64,000 bases of DNA, taken from assembly GCA_027574665.1 (NCBI GenBank), contig CM050654.1:22636222-22700221 (forward strand), given 5' to 3'. This DNA is from Rhynochetos jubatus (taxonomy: Eukaryota > Chordata > Aves > Eurypygiformes > Rhynochetidae). Under the pieces are notes generated by a model. It was not told the DNA's origin and ran no database searches. It saw only the letters and a program-made list of their open reading frames with translations. This document shows, piece after piece, positions 1 through 11,700 of this stretch (the stretch's first letter is position 1; every line of letters begins with the position of its first letter). The position numbers and the translations under genes are program-made.

Positions 1-3000
1 AAAAAAAGCCTGCATTCTGGAAGAATACGCAAAGTATGTGAGTAGTCTGGGGTCTCCTCTACAGCCCAGACCTGAGGAGTTACACGGTTCTCACAACTTG
101 ACTTCTGCAGCTAGCAATGAGCAAAGAAAGACTGGAAAATGCAGTGCATCATCCTCTTCACTGACATCTCCTGGAATGGAATATGCCAGTTTGTCCTCTG
201 CACACCTCAAAAAATGATTAATAAATATTATGACCACATGGAATTTCCCTTCCTGGTTATTGAAAGAAAAACAAAACAACAGCAAACAGGAAAACATCCT
301 TTTATCAACAGAGACAAGACTATGACCATGTAACTACTGCAAAAATAAGCATCTGAGGCGTGGGGAAGAGGAATTGCAAGGCTTATTGGAATAAAGAAGG
401 GCTTGAGAGGTAACTGCTTTGCCCAGCCCAATTAGACTAGACAAGGGCTCACATAATTTATATCAATTCTTTGGTTTGAGAGTGCTTTCATTCTCCCTAC
501 AATCCTGTATCACCTGAGAAGGCATCATGCTCCCCCTGACTCATGGAGAGTTGTGTTTTATGTTGTAATTTGCTAGAACAGTGATTATGCGCAAGTGGGA
601 GAATTTCACAAGCAAAATGTCTTGTCAGTGAAAATAGCAGCTTTACTCCTACATTCACTTAGCAGCAGGAGGCAGAAAGTGTCCTGGGGTTTTTGAATTA
701 TTGCTGAAATGAACTCCAGATGCCTGCAGAAAGACTGCTAAATATATACCTAATTGCCAGTTTCTTTTGTCTTAGCCCCACTGCTAAACAACCTTCAAAC
801 AACAGCATCTGATACATTCTGAATTCCTTATTAGCACCTTTATGCAAAATTAAGTGGCACTTGTGCAAAGCCGGAGCACAACAGCATGCCAGTGCGACGT
901 CTCTGGAAGCCTGTCTCGGGTATGCGCCTTCCTGTGTGGGGGAAGTTTTCTTACAAATTACAGTCTTCCTTTTATATTACATGCACACCAATTTTATACC
1001 TCTCAGTTTTTATGCTCGAAAATTTTGCATATTTATGTAACATTAATCAGGCACCAAATTTTGCTATTTTGAATATTCAGCAATGGAGAGCAAAACTATG
1101 TTTCCTGGCCTGCTGCCACTCCAATGACTCATCTTTGCTGACATGCAAGCTAATGGGGGTGAAGATCTGGAACTGCTGTTTCATAGAGAAAAAGGATTTG
1201 GGAGACAAGCTCATACATCCCATGCTTCATCCCTCCTAACCGTGACTCCCACACGCGATGCCCACAGTACAGCTGACAACTATGAAACTGCCTCCAGGCT
1301 CAGTGTTTATAGGTGTATGTAAGGGTAACCATTAGGAGCACATGAATCACAGCTCTGGTCTGGAAATAAGATGGTCTTGAAAACAACAGATCATATACAC
1401 CATACTGAACCATTTGCATATTCAAATAAATGAATGTGTTCTTTTGTTGATTAAGGGAGAGGAGAAGCAAAGGGAACAGCAGTGTAACCGCTCCATCTGT
1501 AACACAGGAGCACACAGCACACTTTTGGCTGCTGCATTCCTGTAATACACAATCCCTCTGCCCTCACTGCCTTCCAGAGTTCATGCTGATGTTTCCATCC
1601 CAGCAGCAAACCTCACCCACGGCTGTAACCTGCTGCACTCATTAGTCCAATATTCAGTACCAAGGGAGCCAACATAACAGCAGGAGGAACTGTGCAGCTC
1701 TATTCCCTTTCCCTTCTCCCCAGATCACCTCACTTTAATTTTTAAAATGTTTTAAGCACGCTGGGCCAGTGCTGCTCTGTAGAGCAGGATTCGGACAAGG
1801 TTCAGTCTGAAGTGGAATGGAGTTCTGCTGTCACCTAACATGTGCGGGAACAATGGGGACATCCAGAACACCAGCACAAATTGGCACAGTTGTAAAGCAT
1901 GACTTAAGTTTTGATACTTTCTAGATAACTTATCACTGTGCTGGTAATCTCTTCGAGGACTGCACCAGTCAGACCACATGAAGTGTATATTAGGGACACT
2001 TACACAGACTTCAGCTCTATGATGCCCGATTCCCTCTAGCCATGTCAATCTTTAATTCATAATTTGCCTAGTCCTAGACAGGGCTTCCTGCATAGTGTGA
2101 CACTTGGCCACAACACTTCACAGAAATCACTCAAGACAGCGTGAACTTCCAATTTCTGAGCTTCAGTTCCAGTTATAAACACACAGTGTTATTTTAAACA
2201 CTTCAGGTTGAAAGTGTCAACTTTCCAAAACTTGACTACAATAGTAAGGATGTGGAGCATGAGAAAATCTTGACTGCTGATTTTCATACGCCTCAAGAGA
2301 AAAAGCATATTGGGCAGCTGCTTCTAGTTAAATGTGTGAAGACTAATGACCTCCTTCAAAATCATGCACTCTGGACAAGATTAATCTGCTCTTTGTTGAC
2401 TATTCAAGCAACGCAAGCACAGCAGTGATCTGGTAAAGTTTGTGTTTGAATAACAAAGTTTCAAGTCAGCAGTTCCTTCTTTGCTATTTCAAACAGTACA
2501 GAGTGAGGTTTAAATGCTGAAGTCACTGATAAACATGTAAGGCAGTTCACAGAATCACAGAATGGCTGAGGTTGGAAGGGATCTCTGGACATCATCCTGC
2601 CCAACTGTTCTGCTCAACTGTCCTGCTCAACCTGGGTCACCTGTAACAGGCTGTCCATATGCCCAGATGGCTTTTGTGTATCTCCAAGGATGGAGACTCC
2701 ACAACCTCTCTAGACAACCCGTGCCCATCCTTGGTCACCATCCCAGTGAAAAAGTGTTTCCTGATGTTCAGAGGGAACCTCCTTTCAGTTCCTGTTCCTG
2801 CTCACTGCCTTTTGTCCTGGCTCTGGGCATCACTGAAAAGAGTGTGGCTCAGTCTTCTTCACATTCTCCCTTCATACATTCATAGATTTATATATATCGA
2901 TAATATCCATCCTGAGCTTTCTCTTCTCCTTGCTAACCAGTCCTGCCTGTCTCAGCCTTTCCTCACATGAGGTGCTCCAGTCCCTTAATCAATCTTGGTG

Positions 3001-5332
3001 ATCCTTTACTGGACTGTCTCCAGTTGCTTTGTCTCTCTCTGGTATCTCTCTCACCCAGAACTGGACACAGTACCCCAGGTGTGGCCTCGACAGTGCTGAG
3101 TAGAAGGGAAGGATCACCTTCCCGAACCTGCTGGCAACAGCCCTCTTCTTGCAGCCCAGGATGCCATTTGCCTTCTTTGCCACAAGGCACACTGTTGGAT
3201 CGTGTTCAACTTGGTGTCTACCAGGACCCCCAGGTTCTTTTATGCAAAGCTGCTTTCCACCTGGTCAGTCCCCAGCTTATACTGGTGCAGGACGTTGCAC
3301 TTCCCTTTGCTGAACTTCATGAGGTTCCTGTTGGTCCACTTCTCCAGCCTGTTGAGGTTCCATCTCTCCAGATGGCAGCACAACCCTCTGGTGCATCAGC
3401 CGTTCCCCTCAGGTTGGAACATGAGCAAATTCACAGAGGGTGCACCCTGTCCTATCATCCAGATCATTAATGAAGATGTTGAATGGGGCTGGACACAGCA
3501 TTGACTCTTGGGGTACACTGCTAGTTACTGGCCCCCAGCTAGACTTCCTATCACAGACCACCAGGTTCTTCTGGGAGGCAGTGTTGAGAGTCTTACTGAA
3601 GTCAACGTAGACTATATCCACTGCTCTCTCTTCATCTACCAAGGCAGTCATTTCATCACAGAACGTTATCAGGTTGGTCAAGCGTGACTTGCCCTTTGTG
3701 AACCTACCCAGTCATCACCTGACTGAGCCCTCCCTGAAGCAGTCATATACTGCAGTCTCCAGGGGCAGAAATGCACTGAGGGAATTGGGTCCTCTCTGCA
3801 TTTCTCAGTATAAATCTGAAAGCAACAGGCAGATGAAATTCTATGAGCTGGAGTGCCACCATTTTTCCTATCTGAAATCATGCCTTTAGAAAAACTAGCT
3901 TACTTCATTTACAGAAAATCAGTGAATGGCCAAGTTAGCTTCAAGGAAGGAATGAGGAAAGGAAAGCAAATCTGTTTAAGAAACAAATAGTTGCTCCTTT
4001 GAAAAAATAACAAGCATTTTTAAACACACAGTTTGTGTGTCTCTCCAGCTTCTCCTTTTGTCATGGCCTTTCACCAACTCACAGTGCAGTACGGACCAGA
4101 CATTATCACATTATTTTTGGATTCATTAAATGCTAAATGAGACTTCACCATTGTGCTGTTAAGCAGAGCTGATGACACAGCTCCCTAAGGGCACTTTGGT
4201 CTTACCCTGTTTGCATTAACAAAACCCCAAGGAGGTATCATTATAGAGGATTTGAAAGGAAACTGTGGCAGAGAGGTCAATATTGGCATCTGTAAATCCC
4301 CTGCATGCTTAAATAAGGAGCTTGGTGGTAATATCTCTAAGTAAAACTCTGCAAAGGGTAACATTTCTGGCATTCTTGGGACTTCCCAAAACCAAAACTG
4401 TCAGTTATCTTCTGATGTAATAACAGACTTCTCTTGCTGTCATAAGGATATAGAGATTTGGGTTAGTTCTGTTCATACAAAAGAAAAGAAGGATGCAGAA
4501 CACAGAAGAGTGAGGCCAAAGCTTTCTCTCAGCCCTCCATATATAGGGCACAGAATAGAGAGAAACTTGAATGGATTTCTACACTGAAGTACGTCAGTGT
4601 ATTTCTGAACTAGTCAGCTGTCTTCTGGATCTTAAAGAGCCCAGCGAAAGAATAGAACATCTATGTCCTGTTTGTGTGCGTGTACGTATGTGTACCTAGA
4701 GGAGAGAGTATGTGCACATGCAAACAGCTGCCTTTGTCTGGGAAGAGGGGAGATTACAGTAACACCCATATAACTACTTTATAGATGTATATATTACATA
4801 GCCTCCCCAGGCCTTCCAGTTCAAAGGAGGGGTGGAAAAGGAGTAGCCTGCAGTACTGCAATCTGCACAGCAATAACATCTTTATACTGATTGCAGCAGG
4901 CGAGACTTTCCTTATCTCACTGTTTTTCTGTTTTTCTGATGAACATGACCAGATTTATAAAGTGTGCACTGAAAGCTAATGAGAAGATCCTAGCTTCAAG
5001 CTTAGCCTCTGACAGTGTCTTTGGTGACTAGTATTTTATTTCTCCTCTAACTTCTTGCCAACACAGACAACCAACTGCTACCCTGAAACTAAGTGGTCTC
5101 CAACCTACTTTTACCTTAAAACCAGCAGAAGGCCCATATGTTTCTTGTCTAGCACACAATAAACACAATGGCACTCTAGCAAATAGGCTATTTCAGCACC
5201 TGATTATGTCTGAAACTCTCCTTGGTGCTTTGGGAAACAGAATAATGCCAATGAATCACGTTCAATTACAACAAAGTTACTTCCAAGCTTGTTTGATGCT
5301 TAGCATTTGTGGAAAATGATAGGCTTACTCAC
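1..5332 (-). other. CERS6: CERS6 intron 8 (5' part)
   Basis: Starts at donor GTGAGTAAG and continues past position 1. Minus-strand translation shows no match to the expected exon 9 ([20 protein letters not shown] in human), so the next exon lies beyond the window. It contains the CR1 copy at about 2547-3725 and a short GT-rich run near 4673-4697. Confidence 0.9.
2547..3725 (-). mobile_element. CR1 LINE, 5'-truncated, with its 3' end at the low coordinate
   Basis: The low-coordinate end shows the CR1 3' terminus in reverse, tandem CACAGAAT units followed by GGTTGGAAGGGA, then the typical 3' UTR (CTCCAAGGATGGAGACTCC) and the ORF2 end. On the minus strand, decayed reverse-transcriptase blocks can be read: VDFSKTLNTAS (motif A, normally VDFSKAFDTVS) and FNIFINDLDD, with the FADD catalytic box reading FAHV. 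About 100 bp of internal sequence seems missing near 3555-3575 compared with the remembered consensus. It has the same orientation as CERS6. Multiple stops and the altered catalytic box show that it is inactive. CR1 is the dominant LINE of birds and other sauropsids. The 5' truncation point is approximate. Confidence 0.93.
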
Positions 5333-5439
5333 CATAAGGGATATATGCCAAGCCTACTGACAATGAAGACAATGGCAAATGTAAGGAACAGAAGGTCACT
5401 CAGTTTTTGACACTTGCAATAGTTTGCCATTTTGGCAGC
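5333..5439 (-). CDS. CERS6: CERS6 exon 8: late TLC membrane segment
   Basis: This 107-bp exon encodes 35 residues plus TG of a Trp codon, about residues 247-282. It starts [13 protein letters not shown], then a hydrophobic membrane stretch ([13 protein letters not shown]), then RLGIYPLW. The acceptor is TTCTTTTACAG and the donor TG|GTGAGTAAG, a near-perfect site. It ends immediately before the loop, encoded by exon 9 outside the window, that is reported to set acyl-chain length preference. Two cysteines (254, 256) stand where human has Ala and Phe, and Ser replaces a Cys at 260, as remembered. Confidence 0.97.
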
Positions 5440-7253
5440 CTGTAAAAGAAAGAAATGCCTGTTTATTTCTGTAAGGACAAATGAGTTCTCTTGTATTGTG
5501 TATAAGCTGTAAGAAGAAATTAAATTTTTATGACATTGCTAACATTTTCATTGGGCCACCTCACAGTGACCTTGTAACTCCTCTCCCCCATGCAGCTGGA
5601 AAATGTCTGTCAGCAAAAACCCAGACTGCACAAAACCGCACAATTTTACAGGGGTGGTCCATAGACTAAGGGAATGATATCTGTGTATTGTATCAAAGGA
5701 TGGGATTTTTTGGAAGTTTGGTAATTTTTTTCCTTTGCACTGACCTTCCCCTCAGTAATGCCAGCAGTGTGTAGGAGTCCATCTTCTCTCATGTGGCACT
5801 GGGGCCATGACCCATTGCACTAGCAGAAGAAAGTCTGCTGAGTGAGTCGTAATGGCCCTCTTAGTAAATGTTTCTCAGGGGTTAAGATTCTCTTTCTTTG
5901 ACTTCAGACTGCCTTTAGTATTTCCAGTCAGAACAGACTGAATGAAATGACCAGAAAGACTACTGAAGTATGTGTCTCACTGGGAAGTGCATTTGCTGAG
6001 TGTTTGCAAATCACATGAGAATACCACCAATTTCTCTGTGTCTTAGCCAGTGAATGAACAGAGGAATTGAGAAAAAAATATGTATCTCACTGTGTTCAAG
6101 GTAAGGTTTCAACTAGCCTATTACAGCTGCTCTCCAGTGATTTTATAGTTCCACAGGCACCAGTCTGATCTGGAATGAACACCGTGAAGCACATCTGTCT
6201 GATGGTGAGAAAAGAGGAATGAAGAAAGTTTGGGTGAACCCACAGCTAGCAGAATGGATCTACACACATTGCTAAAATAAAAAAATAATCTTGTAAAGAG
6301 GTAATTATTTTTAACAGGAGAAATCCAGATTCTCTGTTGCTTTCTATTTCAGGCAGTCATGTGCCTTCTAGATTAAAAAAAGATTAAAAAAAATAAAACC
6401 AGATTTACAGTGCTATTGAATCACAATGGCAGGATTTTGACTCTTCAATAGGTGACTCACACAGTGTGACTGTATTCTTGCATAACAGGATCCCTGAAAC
6501 TGCTTTAGTAAAAAATAATTTCAGACAAAATGGTTATTAACTTTGGATTGATCCTGATGGAGACTTCACAGACAGCCTGATCCCAACAGCACCCAGAACT
6601 GTCTAAAAACTGATGCAGATACAGGATGACATCTCTAAATTGCTGCTACAGAAGTTACAGGCCATCTTGACTTAAAAGAACTTCAATCATCCCTTCTTCT
6701 CCAAAGCCAACTGGCATCTGGATGCAAAGGCATGGGCATCCCCAAAACCCTGGTGACCAGAGTTCAACCCACTGTCCATGTTCAGAACAGCCACTATGTT
6801 GTCCAGCACCCTTTGCCCAGCAGAACCAAACCATGACACCTAGATTCTTTCGGACACAGGGATTTGCCCCACACATCACTTCAGAAGGGTCAAGAACCAG
6901 GAGCTTCTACCTACACAGATGTTGCGATTTTGAGCTTTTGACTTTACCATGTTATATTTAAAATCTGTGTGTAACCCTCTCTGGCATGCAATGCATTACC
7001 AGTTTCTGCTCTGCACAAGCAAATTATCAAGGGATAAAACAGCCTAAAGTCACAAATATGCACTGTACACTACAAGTGTAAATATATTTCAGCAAGGAAA
7101 TAACACTGTATTACTCACCATTACCATCTTGAACGGGCTTTTTGCTTAATAAATAATTGTTTTGAATAACAAACAGATTCCACCTAATGACATGCTAGCT
7201 CCCAGAATAGTGAATACCATGTACAGACACTGAAGATACACATATTATCTCAC
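5440..7253 (-). other. CERS6: CERS6 intron 7 (1.8 kb)
   Basis: The shortest intron in the window, from donor GTGAGA to acceptor TTCTTTTACAG. Unique-looking sequence; no repeat, exon or RNA gene was seen. Confidence 0.92.
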
Positions 7254-7382
7254 CTCTAGGACAACATCAGCCGCATCATGGAGACACAAGGTCAAGGTTC
7301 CCACTCGTGTCAAATTGGTTACATACGAGAAGGTTATCAAGGTGACTGTTACAATGTGATGTGTAAACATGATGCCAAAATC
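7254..7382 (-). CDS. CERS6: CERS6 exon 7: catalytic His pair and HDAAD motif
   Basis: This 129-bp exon encodes 43 residues, about 204-246, phase 0 at both ends. It opens [12 protein letters not shown], with the paired histidines (211-212 in human numbering); the first is reported as the acyl-accepting catalytic residue in structural work on human CERS6 (from memory). Downstream come [13 protein letters not shown] and CLHDAAD, the latter carrying the two conserved acidic residues (239 and 242) of the TLC active site. All expected catalytic residues are present. The acceptor ends GCTGCTCTAG and its pyrimidine tract is built partly from a TTTTG repeat; the donor is GAG|GTGAGA. The N-L-T at 226-228 is a potential N-glycosylation sequon not present in the human sequence as remembered. 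Confidence 0.97.
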
Positions 7383-7400
7383 CTAGAGCAGCAAGAAGCA

Positions 7401-7435
7401 GGGAAAAAACAAAACAAAACAAAACCAAAAACCAA
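7401..7435 (+). repeat. CAAAA repeat upstream of the exon 7 acceptor
   Basis: A6 followed by (CAAAA)n and related units. On the minus strand it reads as TTTTG units that make up much of the pyrimidine-rich tract 20-50 bases upstream of the exon 7 acceptor. Confidence 0.8.
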
Positions 7436-8689
7436 TGAACCAAACAGTGAAATTCAGTACTCTTATACAAAAATGGATGGATGTCTTTTAAACCCAGCAT
7501 TATGATGTTACTTAAAGATCCTGCTATGTAAGTGCATTAAATACCACGCTATATATTTCACTTAGCCTAAATAAAATAATCATTGTATATTAACAAAATG
7601 CAAAAAGATTATTGAAAGCTAGACAATATGTGTACTTCTCAGTTCATAGTAACTTAACCTAATGAAGTAAACATTTGCAGCTGAAGTTACTTTGAAAAGG
7701 CAAATGTACATACAAATCAAATTACACCGTATTTCTTATACACCAAGCGACATATAATATGCAAAATAACACACCATTCACAAGAGTTCAAATAGCTACA
7801 AAGAAAAGGGAAACAGATTTTCACTGTCACCTGCCAAGCAAAACTGAGAGCTTTCACAGATCTGAGAATCCCAATTCAAGTTTTTTACTTGCTTGTTTTT
7901 AATGTATCTGCTTTGTTTCTACACTGTAACAGGGTCAGAAAAACCTTTAAAGAGCTGATGCAGCTCCTCCTACTCAGATATAACCTGTTGCCTCCAAATG
8001 ATGCAGGTTACCTGGTTTCTAGAACAGTAACTTCAAGTTATTTGGTCTGCACTTTACTACTACTATTGAAAAACACTGGGAGCAGTGAAGCTCCTGTAAC
8101 ATCACATTCCTTGACACGTGCCAAGGGGCAGGCAAAGCAGAGAGAACAACCTGTCTGCCTGTCCTAGACTCCCAGACTGACTACTGAGAGAACAGGACTT
8201 GAAGAGATGCCAGGCACTAAGTCAGTTAAAAAGAAGTCTTGCTGAAGTTTGCTGAACTACCCACACAGCCTTGAGAAGGTATTATCAAAACGCTGAAGAA
8301 AAGGCATGATTTGACTGGGGAGTTTCTCCATGTACCGGCTGCAAAGTTACTACCATAGCTCTCAGCAGATCTAGCAGCTCTCATGCAGGGCTGTCTGAAG
8401 GCAGAGATCCAGGCAGTCAGAAGCAGTGGCTCCTCCAGGCAGCCTGCTCACCAAGCATCTTGGGAGCTGGCATTTGGCTTTCTGGCAGCTTTCGTGGACC
8501 AGTTCTGCTGAGCTGTGGTGGTCTTCAGCTAAGTGACTCAAAGCGGAGAAACGGAAACTGAACCCTGCAGTCTTCACAGAGGCAGCACCTGGTTTGCAAA
8601 GGGACTGAAGGTACACGATGTGTCGGGAAGGAGGGCCCTACGGAAAGTGCTAGTGAGCTCCCACTAACACTGAGTCAACTCCAGAAAAG

Positions 8690-8707
8690 CAGCAGCTATA
8701 GCTGCTG
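8690..8707. repeat. 18-bp perfect palindrome
   Basis: CAGCAGCTATAGCTGCTG reads the same on both strands. It includes two CAGCTG-like E-box half patterns around TATA. No function is claimed. Confidence 0.9.
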
Positions 8708-11700
8708 ACTGCTCTGTCTCTCCAATAATGGGAAGAATAACTGCCCAGTGTCACCATACTTCCCACTGGAAATGCAGCAGGCACCACTGTTTACATGGAT
8801 GTGCAGTGCTATTGCCTCTTAGTACCAGCACTTGGCTTCACTGCAGTGTACACCTGGAGGCTGTGGAAAAACCTGCAGCTTAAGCCGTCTCACTAACTGA
8901 ATAGGGACAGGACCTCCTTCCAGCCTACCACTTCATGTTTCGTGCTATCAGGTGCTACAAGATCCTGTTTCCTACACATACTATCAATGGGCATTGCGAG
9001 TATCGCCAGCATAAAGCTGAGGTGGGGCAGGGGGAAGAAGAAAAAAAAGAGAAAGCAGATAACCATATCCTAGTTTGGTATACACCCAATATTTCTCAGC
9101 CATGTTATTTGGTCCCCAGCAGTGTGGAACACAATCAAATATATTCAGCAGTCATATCAAGCCATTGCTTTAGATTCATTTTCTTAAAGCAGACTGCACA
9201 AAAGGAGAATTAAAGGCTGTTTCCTGTTCTAAGACTCTTAAGGGCAAGCAGTGGTATGTCATCTTAGTCATTTCAGTCACTACAAACCCACACATGGGGA
9301 ACATTTCACCGTGCCATAATCAAAACAGCAAAGCACCTACCTTGTTCCCTGGGACTAGAAGTAAGCTACTGGCACTGCCATCTGGCCATACTGCAGCCTA
9401 GATGTTTACCTGCTACAGCTGCAAATACTATGGCACTGTTCTTTGTTTTCCTTCTAATTGCAATTATGTTTGCACACAGGCAGTCCAAACAGGGGAAGAA
9501 ACCAAGTAGAAAATTCTCATCTGTTTTCATAGCTAACACGTGCATGTTCTACAAATACTAGATTTCTAGTCCCTCTTGGGAACCCTTCAAGGCATTCATG
9601 ACAATATGGATTAATCCTAAGCGCCCCGAATGCTTTTGGGCAGCAATTTTCTGCACAAGTCTACTTACAGAAAAATGCTGTCCAGGGAACTCCTTCTCTG
9701 ATAATGTTTCTTAAAAGTGGCAGTTACCTGACTGCCAGCTCTGAAATGGAGATGTTGGACTAACCTACTGAAAACTGTTAGGAAAAACGTAGCAGTGATA
9801 TAAATAAGATACAATTCTGGTCCTTTCTTTCCTGTTTGTGACATTTCTTTACGTTAGTAATTAATACTATGCTTTGAAGATGCTACCTGGTAGATTTTGA
9901 CTATACATAAGTGCAATGAATACATAGAAACTAATGGTACAAGTCTTCATAATACCAAGTGGTACTTGTGTTCCCAGTTTACTCAAGCACTTTCACCCAT
10001 ACACAGCAGAAGAGCAGCTGTATAGGAATGGCCTTTTTCTTTTTTAAAATAGATTTCAAACTGTATGTATGTCTGTGTAAGTTGCCTTATTTACAGCAGA
10101 TTTGCAGCCTCCAGTTGTAACTGCTGAAAAATATCATGTGCCTGAGTCATGAAAATATGTGGCTAAGAAAGAACCTACTCCTGACACCATCAGTATGATG
10201 AACACATGGCAAACGATGGAGAAACCCCATGGGTCTCAACTTGTAGACAAGCCCTCTGGAATCAAGGCTTCTGCTACCCACATTGGTTTAACATGACACA
10301 CTGACTAAACTGACAAGTGGCTATGGAACATTAGTGCCACTGAAGGGCAAAACATCATCTGTGTTAGTCACTCCAGCTTCTGGAAATGGGCTCCTAGAAG
10401 GAAGGAGAGTATCACCAGCTAAAGGTTTCAACCATTACTATTCTTGTAAAGGTCTGCAGAATGTACACATTCTAAATTCCTTTCCCTCTGAAACAAAAGG
10501 AATAAGGTCTATGACTCTTTTTTATTTAAGTCTGAAGAAAGAGATATAGGATCCAAATTCAGTGAAATACAGCATAATTTTCTAGACTCAAAATGGAATA
10601 TTTTATATAAACTGTCTTTTTTTTTTTTAAAGTAAAACACAGAAGTTCTAGGAATTGCAAAATGTTTGGAACTAAAAGCTGTGAATACACAGAAAGGTCT
10701 CCTAGATGATCTTCTACAAACCTATTAAAACACTGATTGAGTAGAAATTTTATACATTCCTTTAAACACATTGGTCAAATGTTTTTCTATCAAACAATTC
10801 TTCAGGTATCCAGAAAGCGTGTAAATAAGCCTCACTGCTTTTAAAACTCATCAGGGGCTTGTGAGAGTAACAAAGTTCCCCGATCTATTTTTTTTTCCTC
10901 TGTGTTTTACAAAAGAAGAGTATGGGAAAAGCTGGACAGAGATGATTAAAAAAATAATCATCCTAGGTTGCAGACTTTGGAAATTAAAACCCTTCAAGGG
11001 TAGAGCATCACTACAGCAGCACAGTAGATGTCATGCATCAAACAACATGCCATTATAAAACCATAAAAGTTAATCTACTCAGTTCGCTGCCTTAATGCCA
11101 ATAGTAGGTATGTGCAACAGCCTAAATAGCTTGCTCACACTTCTTCAGCCAAGCAAAGACAATCTGGTAGAATTTATAAGACCTAAATAAACAGGTATTT
11201 GAAAATCAGCAAACCAACTGGAAATCATTTCAAAGTCATGAAATTGCTATTAGAGAAGAATAAAATGGAGATGGAAAACAGCAAGTACATTTACCTTGAG
11301 CTACTGCAAGTACAATATCAGTACTGCATTTAGGCCAGTGCCGTGTGCTGGTGCTTTCAGAGAAGACCTACCATGCCTCACCCTGAGAGAAATCTGGCTA
11401 CACAAAACAGTTGGCTGAATTCCTGCAGTGCATGAGGCTGACAGGGCACTTTTGACACAGCCACTGCTGAATCCAAAATGATAACCAAGATTTAGATAAA
11501 AGTATTCCTCTCACTGTAACATGAAAACATCAATAGGTTTCTCAGGCTGAGAACTGTTAATCTGCTCTGTATAAACTGTCACAAAGTGTTACAATAGTGT
11601 CTGGTATTAGCTGGCAAATTTCCATTTTTTAAACTAAACCTGCTATTTAAAAGAGAACTATTGTGGTGCTGCAGGAGCCGGTGTCTCTGTCAAGCTTGTA

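Noticed and set aside
2967-3470. Open frame of 167 codons on the plus strand
   Set aside because: It lies wholly within the CR1 copy on the strand opposite to its ORF2; it is an antisense shadow of the LINE.
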